Source of the DNA: Erodium maritimum
Lineage: Eukaryota > Streptophyta > Magnoliopsida > Geraniales > Geraniaceae
Reading direction: 5' to 3'
Assembly (NCBI GenBank): GCA_963921825.1
Contig: OY997591.1
Location: 18,285,515 to 18,349,514, forward strand
Length of the DNA: 64,000 bases
Part shown: piece by piece, positions 54,166 to 64,000 of the stretch
How positions within the stretch are numbered: position 1 is the stretch's first letter
Layout of the letters: each line of letters opens with the position of its first letter
Made by a program: the position numbers and the translations under genes
The notes under the pieces: generated by a model
Told to the model about the DNA's origin: nothing
Seen by the model: the letters and a program-made list of their open reading frames with translations, nothing else
Database searches by the model: none

Positions 54166-55182
54166 CAATGATGGGGTTACGGTTCAGAATGTAAGGGAGA
54201 TAGTCAGAGCCGTGGGAGAGGTGATGAATGTCTAATTACCGTGTGTTATTAATAAAGCAGGAAAATATTTTGGGTTTATTTATTTGAAGGATCCTGAGAA
54301 GGTAGCAGAAGTCATTCGGTGTTTGAACAGGTCCCGTTGGGCGGACATACTTTATTTGTGGCTCAGGCGTGGAGAAAGTTTAAGAAACTCCAACAACCAG
54401 AGATGAGGGGTAGGGATCTCAGGGATCGACCAATTAATCTGGTTGACCCTACCATTGATTCAACAATAGTGGATGGGGAAGAGGTAGTTGAAATGACATA
54501 ATTGGTTGACCATGGTGTCTTGGGAGTCTCAAAGAAATGTTGGACTATCTTCCATTTACAAGCTTGGGTGGACATGGACGGTAAATTTAAGGTCCATATT
54601 TGTTCTTTAGAAAATCATCTTTTCCTTATTAATTCATAGGTGGAGTTTGTCGACGAGGGCAACAAGGCTGAATTATGTGGATGGTTAGGAACTTGGTTCA
54701 GTGTGATTCCAGACAAATCAAAGCTCTGTCTACGTGGTGAGAGTTTTTATTGGTTCAAAATACAAGGGATCCCTATTCAGGGATGGTGCAGAGAAGCGAT
54801 GGATGCTATTATGGGTAGATTTAGAACTGTGGTGAAGGTTCAGATTCTCGATTCGAACTTGGGAACGGCCTTCGTTTTGCTTCATGGTCACTCAATTCCA
54901 GATACAAACAAACTCTTTGTCAGGATCATGAATGCTTTGTTTCGAGTTTCAGTGACCTTGGTAGATTTGAGTTTGGTTCTTTCAGATGGTTTCTCGTCTG
55001 AAGAAGAAAGAGGCCTTCCACCTGTTCAGAGGCCAGACAACCTAGATTCAGAATTTGCAACCACAGTGGGACTCTCTCCCATTTGCATAGGTGAAAAATT
55101 TGTGCAATCTCGTCAACCTAACAAAGGAGAACCTATTATCGGAGTAGGTCTAGTTGTGTCAAAGGTTCCGAGGAGAAATTAA
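54166..55182 (+). pseudogene. RRM-type LINE ORF1-like fragment
   Basis: Reading + from about 54170: DGVTVQNVREIVRAVGEVM, INKAGKYFGFIYLKDPEKVA, EVIRCLNRS, then (frame change) LGGHTLFVAQAWRKFK. This is the fold order of an RNA-recognition motif, with RNP1-like KYFGFIYL. After stops an ORF (54640-55182) continues with WFKIQGIPIQGWCREAMDAI and MGRFRTVVKVQILDSN, resembling the region after the RRM in plant LINE ORF1-type proteins. The family is inferred. It is a different sequence from the DUF4283/knuckle LINE that follows at 55.24 kb. Confidence 0.5.
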
Positions 55183-55239
55183 TTTCTCCTATCACTACAA
55201 TTAGCAAGGAACATGAGGTTGTGCCTGACTCGATCAGCT

Positions 55240-56387
55240 CTTTGGAGTTGAGACCATACCTCTTTGGTTTCTATTTCGATCATCGGATGCACATGCATGG
55301 GTTCGGGGTAATGAGCCATGGTACTCCGATGGGCGGGCACTGCTTCTTGGGGACCTGGACCCCTGCGCCCAAAACCTGCCGGTCTTGGATCACATGCAGT
55401 TGTGGGCGCACGTGCGAGGACTTCCACCTCTAGTCCGGACGAAGGCGACGGGGATGTCAATTGGGAACACGCTGGTTACTTGTGTGGACGTCCCAAGCGA
55501 CCAGTGGCGGATGTGTTGGGGGCACTGTTCGGATCCGCTTATGGCACCTCATCGAGTGACCACTCCAGAGAGGTATGGTCTTGCGGTTCAAGGAGTTCCA
55601 TGACCCGGTTAAGATCGAGTTGGCTTACACCAAGCTTCTACTACAACTGCGGGAGGCTCGGGCACATCGTCAAGGACTGCGCATGGGAAGTCCGAGGCAC
55701 CCCACATTATGACTCCTCTCTTTTGGAATATTATAGGGGCAAGCAGGTAAAATTGTATGCAACGGACTCGAATGCGCCTGTTTAGCCATCTTCCCTACTA
55801 GGCTCCGGGAACGTCTCCTCGAGCATTGTACCTAAAGACTCCTTGTCTTTGAATGGGAGCCCCCGGTTTCCCCAAGCACTACACCTAACCCGAATGCGGC
55901 TCGGGCTAGCACCTGGATGGTGACCGGTCAGTTCCTTGGGGGGGTCGGTCTCTGCAGTTCCAGCGCCTATTTCTAGGGAGACTGATGTTGTAGGAGCTGC
56001 TGCAACTGGAGTGCTCAAGGGGTAAGTTGTTGGAAAGCCTCGAGAGGATCAGGTGAGGGCTGGTTAACAGCCCCGCCAAGAGGGACGTTAGACCTCCTGA
56101 GCAACAGGAACTGGCCCTGGGAGGGGTCCCTGATAGGCCTCCCACCACTACTATTGAAGTCCTTGACCAGTTTTCGGAGCTGGAATTCCAGTACCACATT
56201 TTCGTCCCTCGTATTCTATCATTACCTATATAGCATCCAAATAATGTGTGTGGCGGTTCTAGTACTACAAGGATCAATGAACCGTTGTTCTTTTTTCTGA
56301 CCTTAGTGGCCAGGGAGCTTGTTTCCTGACGCACATCGATGCTCTGCTATATCATTTATAATATTGCACCTTTCGTTCAAAAAAATA
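55240..56387 (+). mobile_element. ORF1-only LINE-like element, copy 3, 5'-truncated
   Basis: Begins at the block LFGFYF (55258) shared with copy 1. It continues in shifting frames: MDHMQLWAHVRGLPPLVRTK, VTCVDVPSDQ, FYYNCGRLGHIVKDC, and a C-terminal part with LALGGVP-like and RPPTTTIEVLDQ. The 3' end attgcacctttcgttcaaaa is the counterpart of attgcaactttcgctaaaaa in copy 1. No ORF2 lies between knuckle and tail. No TSD was found. Confidence 0.7.
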
Positions 56388-56673
56388 TTAGAATCTCAAC
56401 TTTGAACTCCAATTACTTTACCAAGCATGTTGTGAAATTAGCTCCTTAATTTCCTTGTTTTTTCACTGTATTCAAGGGAAAGCCTGACTCTAAACTAAAC
56501 AATAAAGAGGTCAACTTCCATACGACAACTCAACTTTGATCTTCAACTGTATTGAAATCTTAAACAAAATGCAAAATGGAACTCAGCACTTGTGAGAAAC
56601 AGTACTCTTATTCTCTCAACTCAAACTCACCATCCAGTAAATGAAGGCACCAGGTCAAGCTTTGTCGGGCAGC
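56388..56673. other. Spacer and probable 3' UTR of cysteine synthase
   Basis: Non-coding. The part next to 56674 is expected to hold the 3' UTR of the minus-strand gene. Confidence 0.4.
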
Positions 56674-59600
56674 TCACGGCTCAAAAGTCATATTTTCTGC
56701 TTCTCGTCTCACTGACTCGAACAAAACAGAGGATAAGTACCTCTCACCAAAGCTAGGGAAAATCACCTGCCCCAATTTAACGAATAGATGTATAGTTAGA
56801 ACCAATTTACACATTAGTATGGAGAGAAAACGTGAGGGGAAGCTTAAAAGATTTTCAATCCATATCTGAAATACAAATGCAGCATTTGATACAAGCTTAA
56901 TTCTAATTATTTAATTTCAAATCAATGCGATTCACACAGCATACTTCTATCATATTCAGATATGTGTCCCAGATATAAAGGATTTACATTTTCCCAATCA
57001 GTTTGTTTACACTTCCGGAATATCCATGGTTTATGGCATCAAACAGATGTTTTACCATTTGACCCCACCCACCTAAAGGCTTCGAAAAAAGTCCAACCAC
57101 AGATGAATAAGTTACACTGTATAAATTTTGTTATCTCCTACATAAGTGGATAGGTTGTCCCAAGAACCATTTGCCAATTTTCTAAAGGCTCCATTCTTAC
57201 GGCATGAAATGTTGCCTTTGGGGTCAAAAAATAAGATGCAAGGCCTAATGTTAGTTGAAATCACTCTAGTTCATGAACTAGACCGCATTGGGTCTTAGTG
57301 GGTTCTAGTATCTCATTTTCAGTTACTAGCACCAGCAGATCACCAGGGCTACACAACAAATGTGAGAGATCAACAATATGGATAGGATAGCGCAAAAATT
57401 TCTCTATAAAACTTGTATATTATGTTCGTCCACAAATGAGTTGATGCACAAAGTTTTGTCCACGTTGTGTGGCTACCCTGAAGTTTTGTCCACGCTTTTG
57501 TGGGTGCATTGAAGTTTTGTCCACGCTTTTGTGGGTGCATTGAAGTTTTGTCCACGCTTCTATTCAATCCGGGAAGCACTGCCCAGAGGCCCCAGACCAT
57601 CATTCTGAACATCCCTATTACGTCAAAACTAAAAAAGGCGTGGACAAAACTTCAGGGTAGCCACACAGCGTGGACGAAACTTTGTGCATCAACTCGTTTG
57701 TGGACGAAACTTTAGGGTAGTTTTGGGCAATTATCCCAAACTAAATTATGTATTGACCACGTCCCTAATTTTAACGGAATATTCCAAATTTTGTAAGTAA
57801 ACGACCGTGGTCAAAAGATAGTTTAGTTTAGAAGCGTGAACAATAATAATGTAGTTTTTAGCATTTAACCCTTAAACTTACAACAATAAGTTTTCCCGCA
57901 TATTCTGGCCTTTTAGCAATCTTGATTGCAGCAGCAGCAGCAGCACCAGATGAAATCCCCACCTGCAATATGAGAAAATGTATGAGACAAGGAAGCAGAA
58001 TTTTCAAGACACTGACTATGTGCAACAATGATTAGCATTTTATGAGATCCCACCAAACAACATTATTGTATATTGAGAACTCACCAGCAAACCTTCCTTC
58101 AGAGCAAGAAGCTTTGCAGTTTCAATTGCTTCATCACTGGCTATCTAGAAAATATGAAGAAGATTCAAGTAAACATCATAAACTATGGATGGACTTTTTG
58201 ACAAAAAATGGCCAGCACTACATCTGAAAACATAATGGTGTAATGAGTCTAATGCAGCACGTGGATAAATTATGAAATATGGCAAACTTATTTTTGAATA
58301 GTTAAAGCAGTTTTCATATAAGTACGACATAGATTAATTTGAAGGCTGGAGCTTTTCTAAATATATATGTATACATCCAAAACATGCGGCCTTACCTGTA
58401 TAACTTCATCAATGATACTGACGTCCAAAACTCCTGGGATAAAACCAGCACCAATCCCTTGAATCTTATGTGGACCTACATTTATACATGCAAATAAGTT
58501 AGCCAAATCAAGGAAGCCACGATATTTCCCTCATCTGTAGCAAGGATATATCATAAGGCAAACTCATCAAGTTAAAATATGAGCATACATGGATGAAGCA
58601 TCAATAGATGTGTGCTATCATTTATACAAAAGAATTATGTTCCTTTTCCTGACCATAAAGTAAAAGAAATCTAAGCTGTTGGTAAGGATATGTAAAGCCT
58701 ATATGTTTCTGGAGATGATGTCATTGGGCTATTATTCAAAGTTAACAAATATCTACTATCTAGAGGTATTTGTGGTGATGAAAGCAAGAAATGCAAGCTA
58801 GGTAGTTTTTAAAATCTCTTCCTCGAACAGAAAAGGCAAAAACCAAGCAGCTATTTCATTAGTCGGGACACACCATTCAGCAAAAGCAAAAACCACTCAG
58901 GTCAAACAGATTTAAGAAACTTTAGGCTAACCCAAATGTCAAAAAAATAGCTATAAGGTCTCATAAATTTATGTGCTTGTTATCATCTGGGACACCAAGG
59001 GGAATGTTCCCAGCCTCAATTGCAAAAACTAAGTTTGTATATAACATCCATTCAAAACACAGGCATGTCACTGCCTACCTTGAGAGGCACATACTCCCTA
59101 CCTACTTCTATCAGAGATATGTGAACCGGACTAATCGCTGATCACAGCTACACAAAAGGTAAAATTTTGATCTCAATCTTACATCTTTGGGTAATCGGTT
59201 TGGCCATGATACCACCCCTCACAGCTCAGTTCATTGACACTTAAGAAATAAGAATCCGAATCTCTAATGTGTAACAATGCTTTGGCGAGTTATGGAATGT
59301 ATACAAGAATGCCACATTTTGTATGTGCTCAGTGCAGGAATCAATTTACTTCACTATGAAACAATGACAAAATTATATGTATATCACATGATTCTTAGGC
59401 TGTCTTTGCTTTATTCATTCAATTTCAGGTGATCATGGATTGGTGACACTATGACATGATTAAATGCTTAAGAGTACAAGAATAAAAAAGATCTAACAAA
59501 TGTCATCAAACTCACCAGGCTTTCCTCCAGAGAGAACAGCACTTTCTACTGGTTCCACACCAATCAGCTATAAAGTAACAATTAAAATGTGAGAATTTTA

Positions 59601-60895
59601 CAAACTGTATAACTAGCAGCTAGCTACAGCAAATGAGTTACCAACAGATCCTGGTAACTTGAATTGTGTGTTTACAACAGATGGCCATACTAACCTTTAT
59701 GTTTGGGTTCTGCTCTTTTAGATATTTTCCTGTCCCTGTTATTGTACCACCTGTACCTATTCCAGATACAAATGCATCAATCTTCCCGTCGGAGCCCTTC
59801 CAAATTTCTGGTCCAGTGGTCTCATAGTGTATCTACAGTTATAACAACAAAAAACAATAGGTTTAATGCCCCAACCAGTAATTGCTTCTGCTACAGAATT
59901 TCAGTAAAATTGATGTGTTACCTTTGGGTTGGCAGCATTTTCAAATTGCTGAAGAATGTATGAATTTGGTGTTTTAGCTTTTATCTCTTCAGCCTTTTGA
60001 ACAGCCCCTTTCATGCCCTTCGAAGGGTCTGTTAGCACCAAGTCGGCTCCAAAAGCTCCGAGAATGGTTCTTCTTTCAAGACTCATTGATGCAGGCATTG
60101 TGATTATAAGCTTGTAACCCTTAGCTGCAGCCATGAAAGCCAACCCTATGCCGGTGTTACCACTTGTTGGTTCAATGAGGACACTCTTCAGCAAACAGCA
60201 AGTTACAGTGAAAAACAAGGACATTTGTCAGATAAGCATTTCCATCAGGAAAAAAAAAGCACTACTAGTTAACCTTTCTTACATCAAATTGGCATAAAAA
60301 CAGTAATTGGACGGATGGAGATGATAAGCATGATGTGCTTTCCCAGAAAGTTAAAATTATAATAACGTAGCATTAATTTCCTTATGCGAGATTCTTCCAA
60401 AATAACAACGCATTAGAATTTTAGTGTTCAGTTGATGGAAAATTGGACAACTAACCTCCCCCGGAGTGATAAGGCCCTTAGCCTCTGCATCAGCAATCAT
60501 GCTATAACCAATCCTGCAAAAAGGAACAAAATATAATATTCCATGGTCAATCACAATATTGTTAAATTAAAAACCTATACTTATTTAGAGACCAAACTAA
60601 GACAAATGATAGCCAAAGCAAGATATTACACCAAAATCAATACCTGTCTTTCACACTGGAGCATGGCTCCATCATCTCCAACTTGGCAGCTACACGACCA
60701 ACGCATCCATCTACAATATTATTGAGATACACTAGTGGAGTATTTCCAATTAACTGCATGCAGCAATAAGAAAGTGAAGACAATGGATTAGACACCCACC
60801 AACATATTGCAAACCCAGAAGCTTAAACTAAAATGTGCATACAGCCAACTTACTTCGGTAACATCTTTGGCAATTCCAGACTTTTCAAGAGCCAT
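56674..60895 (-). CDS. Cysteine synthase / O-acetylserine (thiol)lyase, 325 aa, ten coding exons
   Basis: This PLP enzyme makes cysteine from O-acetylserine and sulfide. Coding exons on the minus strand: 60895-60854, 60753-60644, 60513-60456, 60185-59922, 59832-59695, 59567-59516, 58475-58396, 58144-58085, 57962-57882 and 56766-56674. All borders are GT-AG and the frame is continuous for 325 codons, the usual length of the cytosolic form. Key parts: PLP-binding Lys49 in SSVKDR, substrate loop TSGNTG (77-82), phosphate loop GIGTGGT (183-189), serine-acetyltransferase contact region [14 protein letters not shown] (from 220) and PLP-ring Ser in [10 protein letters not shown] (from 270). The C-terminus is MTFEP. 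With no transit peptide (start [14 protein letters not shown]), a cytosolic location is inferred. No damage is seen. Confidence 0.95.
57425..57720. mobile_element. Foldback element in the last intron of cysteine synthase
   Basis: The left arm 57425-57494 and right arm 57638-57708 are inverted copies of about 70 bp with few mismatches. Within the left half tgaagttttgtccacgcttt repeats three times at 43-44-bp spacing. It lies inside intron 57881-56767, so an RNA hairpin would form in the pre-mRNA. Confidence 0.75.
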
Positions 60896-61710
60896 AATTT
60901 CAGATCACTTCAGTCAGGAAACCAAAGTTCAGATACGGGACGAACAAAGAAAATATAAGTACATAGAGATGCAGTTTCATATCAGAAAAAAGGTTGCAGC
61001 CAAACCTATCAATCGCTTTTTATACAACAAAAAAAGGTATAAAAAAGATAAAATGGATACTCTTAACAAAGCCAGATTCAACATTTTTTACTTGGTCAAC
61101 ATTGCCTATTATTGAAGAACAAAACATTTTCAGTTTCTACCTTTCCATCCATCAAATCATCAATTTTCTCAGCAACCAAAACAAACAAAGATATAGAATA
61201 AAAGCACCTACAACCTCCCATGTAACACAGATCTCCAGATATCAACTTTGAACTATAAAGGACCAACAGGAACAAGGCAAAAAACTCAACACGCATACAA
61301 ACAAGTATGCAATTAACTGCAAAGCAATCCTAAAAGATTAAGATTGAAAATCAATTATAGATTAACACCACGGTAAGTAACACGATTATCAAGGATTTTG
61401 TCTCATTCTGAAGATTTCTACAGCTTCTGAAAACCCTAGAACACATCAATTAAGATCATAACAACAACAATAACAGGAGGTGAGGAAGGAAAAAAGGTGA
61501 GGTTATGAAATACCAATCAATTAGCTTGAACAATGAATTGAGTTGAAGATAAAAAATGAGACTAAAATAGCTCACAGAAACAGTGAGCGACGATAGTGAT
61601 GATGATGATGATGATGAGAGGAGGCGAAAGGGTCGTCACCTTAGGAAAATGACAACTAGTCAGCCGGATGAGATGAGCCGTCTTGTGTTACACTGTCTCC
61701 GCTTTCTATT
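60896..61710 (-). promoter_or_regulatory. 5' UTR exon, leader intron and core promoter of cysteine synthase
   Basis: A non-coding first exon ends at 61576 (TTTCT|gtgagc) and joins an acceptor at 60907 (ctgaag|TGATCTG), 12 bases before the ATG; both sites are canonical. The exon includes a (CAT)n repeat (61598-61616). A TATA-like gataaataga reads toward the gene near 61706-61715. The leader intron is about 670 bp. Confidence 0.55.
61598..61616. repeat. (GAT/ATC)n microsatellite in the cysteine synthase leader
   Basis: Six to seven GAT units lie in the predicted 5' UTR exon. Confidence 0.85.
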
Positions 61711-61820
61711 TATCAAGGGGAAATGACATACAGTTATGTCCAACTATATTTTTTTTCTACAACATATATCTTTTTATTTAATTACAAGTATGAGGACAAA
61801 AATCCATGATACCTTTACCA

Positions 61821-61836
61821 TGTTTCATATTTCATT
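61821..61836. repeat. 16-bp TSD, left copy
   Basis: tgtttcatatttcatt is repeated exactly at 62724-62739. Confidence 0.9.
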
Positions 61837-62723
61837 TTTTTTTTAAACGAGAGTAAAGAAATTTTATTCATCATGATAAAAATTCATAAACATAACTTAT
61901 GTCGCTGACTCTGAATTCGAGTATTTGTCCAAAATCTTCGTAGGGTTTCTGGCACACTTGACTCGTATTGTTTGATCGCTTTTGTATCGCTAACCAATAG
62001 AGACCACAAAAATAGAAAAACGACCATAATAACCTAAAGAGCCTACGATACAAATTCGTTTGAAACCCCATAACTTTCGTAGCAAGGCTTCCTAGTATTG
62101 CTAACTCTCCGGCTTGAGTCGTTGGAATGTTTACTTGTGGTGCGGAGGACGGAGCGTACGCTCGGTGCTCCGGATGTGACTTCATCGATACTTTACGTAG
62201 AATCAGATTGATCATCATCGGGTCGACCCAAAATGAGTCGTCCAGTCTCGAGGTGACCGACTTTGGTTCTCGAGGATATAGATCCCAACCTAACATCCCT
62301 CCTCCCGGGTCCCAAATCCAGCGACCCTCCAGGATCGCTCCGGTCGCGACCACGTTGATGCTCAGGTTTGATTGAGCCTGTTCGGGAGCTACATGAGGCT
62401 GGTGCATAGTCGGCCAGATCGGTGGTTGCACACTGTTGCCAATGGCAACGACATGGAGAGCGAGGAGACCGATGGCGACGGCATTGAAAACGAGGAGACG
62501 GATATGTGGCTGGCAGCGGTGGCGTGGAGAGAGGGAGGACTGATCCGTGGACAGAGGTAATCGAAAGCCATGGAGATGGGGATTGAACAGTGGTGGCCGC
62601 GTAAGAAGAAGGAGGAGGAGACAACCTTTACGGTTCAGAAATAACCCTTAGGGTTCATGCACTCCTGAGGAGTCTCCGAGAGCTTTTTCCAAACTAAGAA
62701 CCAAAACAAAGAAGAAGAGGAAG
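61837..62723 (-). mobile_element. A-tailed retroposon, 887 bp, with a perfect 16-bp TSD
   Basis: The minus strand ends gaataaaatttctttactct-cgtttaaaaaaa next to the left TSD. The 5' end at 62723 adjoins the right TSD. It contains two overlapping minus-strand ORFs (62624-62193, 143 codons, Pro/Ser/Arg-rich; 62431-61871, 186 codons, with WIWDPGGGMLGWDLYPREPK and SRLDDSFWVDPMM). Neither has a domain I recognise. Size and TSD fit a 5'-truncated LINE copy or a non-autonomous retroposon. Confidence 0.8.
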
Positions 62724-62739
62724 TGTTTCATATTTCATT
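62724..62739. repeat. 16-bp TSD, right copy
   Basis: Exact copy of 61821-61836. Confidence 0.9.
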
Positions 62740-63347
62740 AATGGAAGGGTTAAAGTATGTTTTAGTAGCCTTCTGTTTTGGTCACGTGTATTATGGTTTC
62801 GTATGTTTTAAAATATTTAAAACGATATTTTTGTTTATCTTAAATAACTTTTAGTAAAAATAAACGGAATATTTTATTTCGATAATCATGTGACACCATA
62901 TGTTAATTAATAGAGGATGAAAATACGACTTTTCTCTTATACATTCCACAGTAGGGTCTTGTCGTCGTCGAATCAGGCATCGAAACCAGCAAAAAATGGG
63001 TTTTTCCCTTCGTGAGGTCGAATCGGTGTCTGTTGTCCCATCGAATCAGGGAAGATGCTTTAGAAGGTCTACTAATTTGCCGACTCGAGGAAATGTTTAT
63101 TACGTAGATTCGATGTTGAGCAAACGAATCAGCGAACACCATGTGTGCACGTATTGGTGCGCATAATCTATAGTAGGCCGACGATTCTGCCACGTGTATG
63201 TGGTCAGCAGATTCGTTTAACCAACATATTTTATTTTTTTTAATTTAAAAAAAAACTTTACCCTCCTAAAATTTTGAAGAGTGCATCCCAACACAAAAAA
63301 TATCCCACAAATTTTCTCTCTATACTTTGTGTTCCTATCTTTTCGTT
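62740..63347. other. Spacer, likely the 5' non-coding part of the Harbinger element
   Basis: AT-rich, then a stretch of mixed composition with repeated cgaatc/gattcg motifs (62960-63210) that resembles the flank of the Harbinger copy near 49.5 kb. Terminal inverted repeats were not identified. Confidence 0.35.
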
Positions 63348-63836
63348 ATGGATTCATCGAGTAATGAGGAGTATGATGGTGGAGAAATGGACTACGCTAC
63401 GTTATGTGCAAGGACCCGAGAAGCGAAGGAAGAGATGTTGGAGTCTATACGGACAAAGGTTAGGGAGGTAGAGGCACGAATGACGGCCCCCGTTCAGGAG
63501 AAGAAAAAAAGGAAATATGTTTTCAAAGATCGCAACGCTACTCACGACCGGCTTATGTCCGACTACTTTGTAGCAACCCTGATGTACGATAAAAAAATGT
63601 TTCATCGGCGTTTCAGAATGACGCAATCAGTTTTCATGAAAATTGTAGATGACGTGTTCGAGTATGATGACTACTTCAAACAAAAAGTTGATTGTCGTGG
63701 TCGGCCCGGTTTCTCAACCATTCAAAAGTGTACAGCAGCTATACGGATGTTGTGCTACGGTGATTCGGTTGACAACCTGGACGAGTATTTGAAGATCGTT
63801 GAGACAACGGCCCTCGAGTGCACTAAGGACTTGTGA
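63348..63836 (+). pseudogene. PIF/Harbinger transposase, N-terminal fragment
   Basis: From ATG 63348 (MDSSSNEEYDGGEMDYATLC) a 162-codon frame runs without stops: KKRKYVFKDRNATHDRLMSD, YFVATLMYDKKMFHRRFRMT, QSVFMKIVDDVFEYDDYFKQ, KVDCRGRPGFSTIQKCTAA, IRMLCYGDSVDNLDEYLKIV and ETTALEC. These blocks, in order, are the conserved N-terminal and HTH region of plant PIF-type transposases. After LEC the sequence leaves the family and joins LINE ORF1 sequence (TKDL and a stop). The DDE catalytic half is absent in the window. Confidence 0.85.
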
Positions 63837-64000
63837 CTAGAACCTAAACTCGGAGGTCTTTGCTTTCCACTTTGGCTTGCATGAGGCTAAGGTCTGGGTT
63901 TCCAAAATGAACTATGGTACTTTGATGGATACCCACTCATTCTAGGGGACATTATGGATCCCATGGAGAGGGAGCTCCCCCGTCTAGATCGCCTTCAGCT
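63820..64000 (+). mobile_element. LINE ORF1 fragment, 5'-truncated, running off the right edge
   Basis: After aaggacttg the sequence parallels copy 1 near 8190-8340: gcatgaggctaaggtctggg matches ccatgaggctagggcgtggg, and frames give NYGTLMDTHSF where copy 1 has NEPWCFNGRP-like sequence, then LDRLQL for LDRVQLW. It starts at nearly the same ORF1 position as copy 3. The 3' end lies outside the window. Confidence 0.6.

Noticed and set aside
60807..61251. ORFs of 85-102 codons around the cysteine synthase leader
   Set aside because: They lie in the leader intron on the opposite strand and have no domain.

Overview
The window is nuclear DNA of a higher plant, most likely a eudicot. The host genes have plant-style introns, the protein families are plant ones (OVATE, S1/SPH self-incompatibility homologue, O-acetylserine (thiol)lyase, seed-maturation LEA), and most of the rest is nested plant retrotransposons. 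I saw no bacterial, organellar, rRNA, tRNA or CRISPR feature.

Layout. 1-6.3 kb: a left-edge ORF on the minus strand, a decayed LINE ORF1 (1760-3251), an A-tailed retroposon with target-site duplication (TSD; 4106-5352) and a pogo/Tigger-type transposase fragment. 6.4-6.8 kb: a small secreted S1/SPH-family gene. 7.1-9.4 kb: an ORF1-only LINE with TSD. 9.48-36.37 kb: one Ty1/copia element (minus strand, TSD tcttc) expanded to about 27 kb by later insertions: a Helitron-like segment in its left LTR that carries spliced gene exons (9836-~15.7 kb), a 5'-truncated plus-strand Ty3/gypsy in its reverse transcriptase (to 21007), and a younger minus-strand Ty3/gypsy (25297-34753, TSD agtta) in its right LTR. 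36.5-40.0 kb: an Athila/Tat-like LTR, primer-binding site and protease fragment, interrupted by copia-like LTR sequence. 40.06-41.3 kb: a degraded LEA D-34/SMP gene. 41.4-46.7 kb: a hAT-like short element, a second ORF1-only LINE (TSD) and a 3.0-kb gypsy solo LTR (TSD acata). 48.2-49.3 kb: PIF/Harbinger pseudogene. 50.0-50.6 kb: OVATE-family gene followed by a foldback element. 51.8-56.4 kb: another A-tailed retroposon, a copia 3' end, an RRM-type LINE ORF1 fragment and a third ORF1-only LINE. 56.7-61.7 kb: an intact ten-coding-exon cysteine synthase gene with a foldback element in its last intron. 61.8-64.0 kb: a retroposon with a 16-bp TSD, a Harbinger transposase and the start of another LINE fragment.

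Three host genes look functional: the S1/SPH gene, the OVATE gene and cysteine synthase. They share no pathway. What links the window is transposon biology. The same LINE ORF1-to-3'-end architecture without ORF2 recurs in three copies; gypsy LTRs share arrays of short hairpins with compensatory base changes; the copia leader holds its own covarying hairpin repeats; and the youngest gypsy LTR carries a dense cluster of TTGAC (W-box) cores in its presumed U3. All calls are from reading and hand translation. No database search was run.
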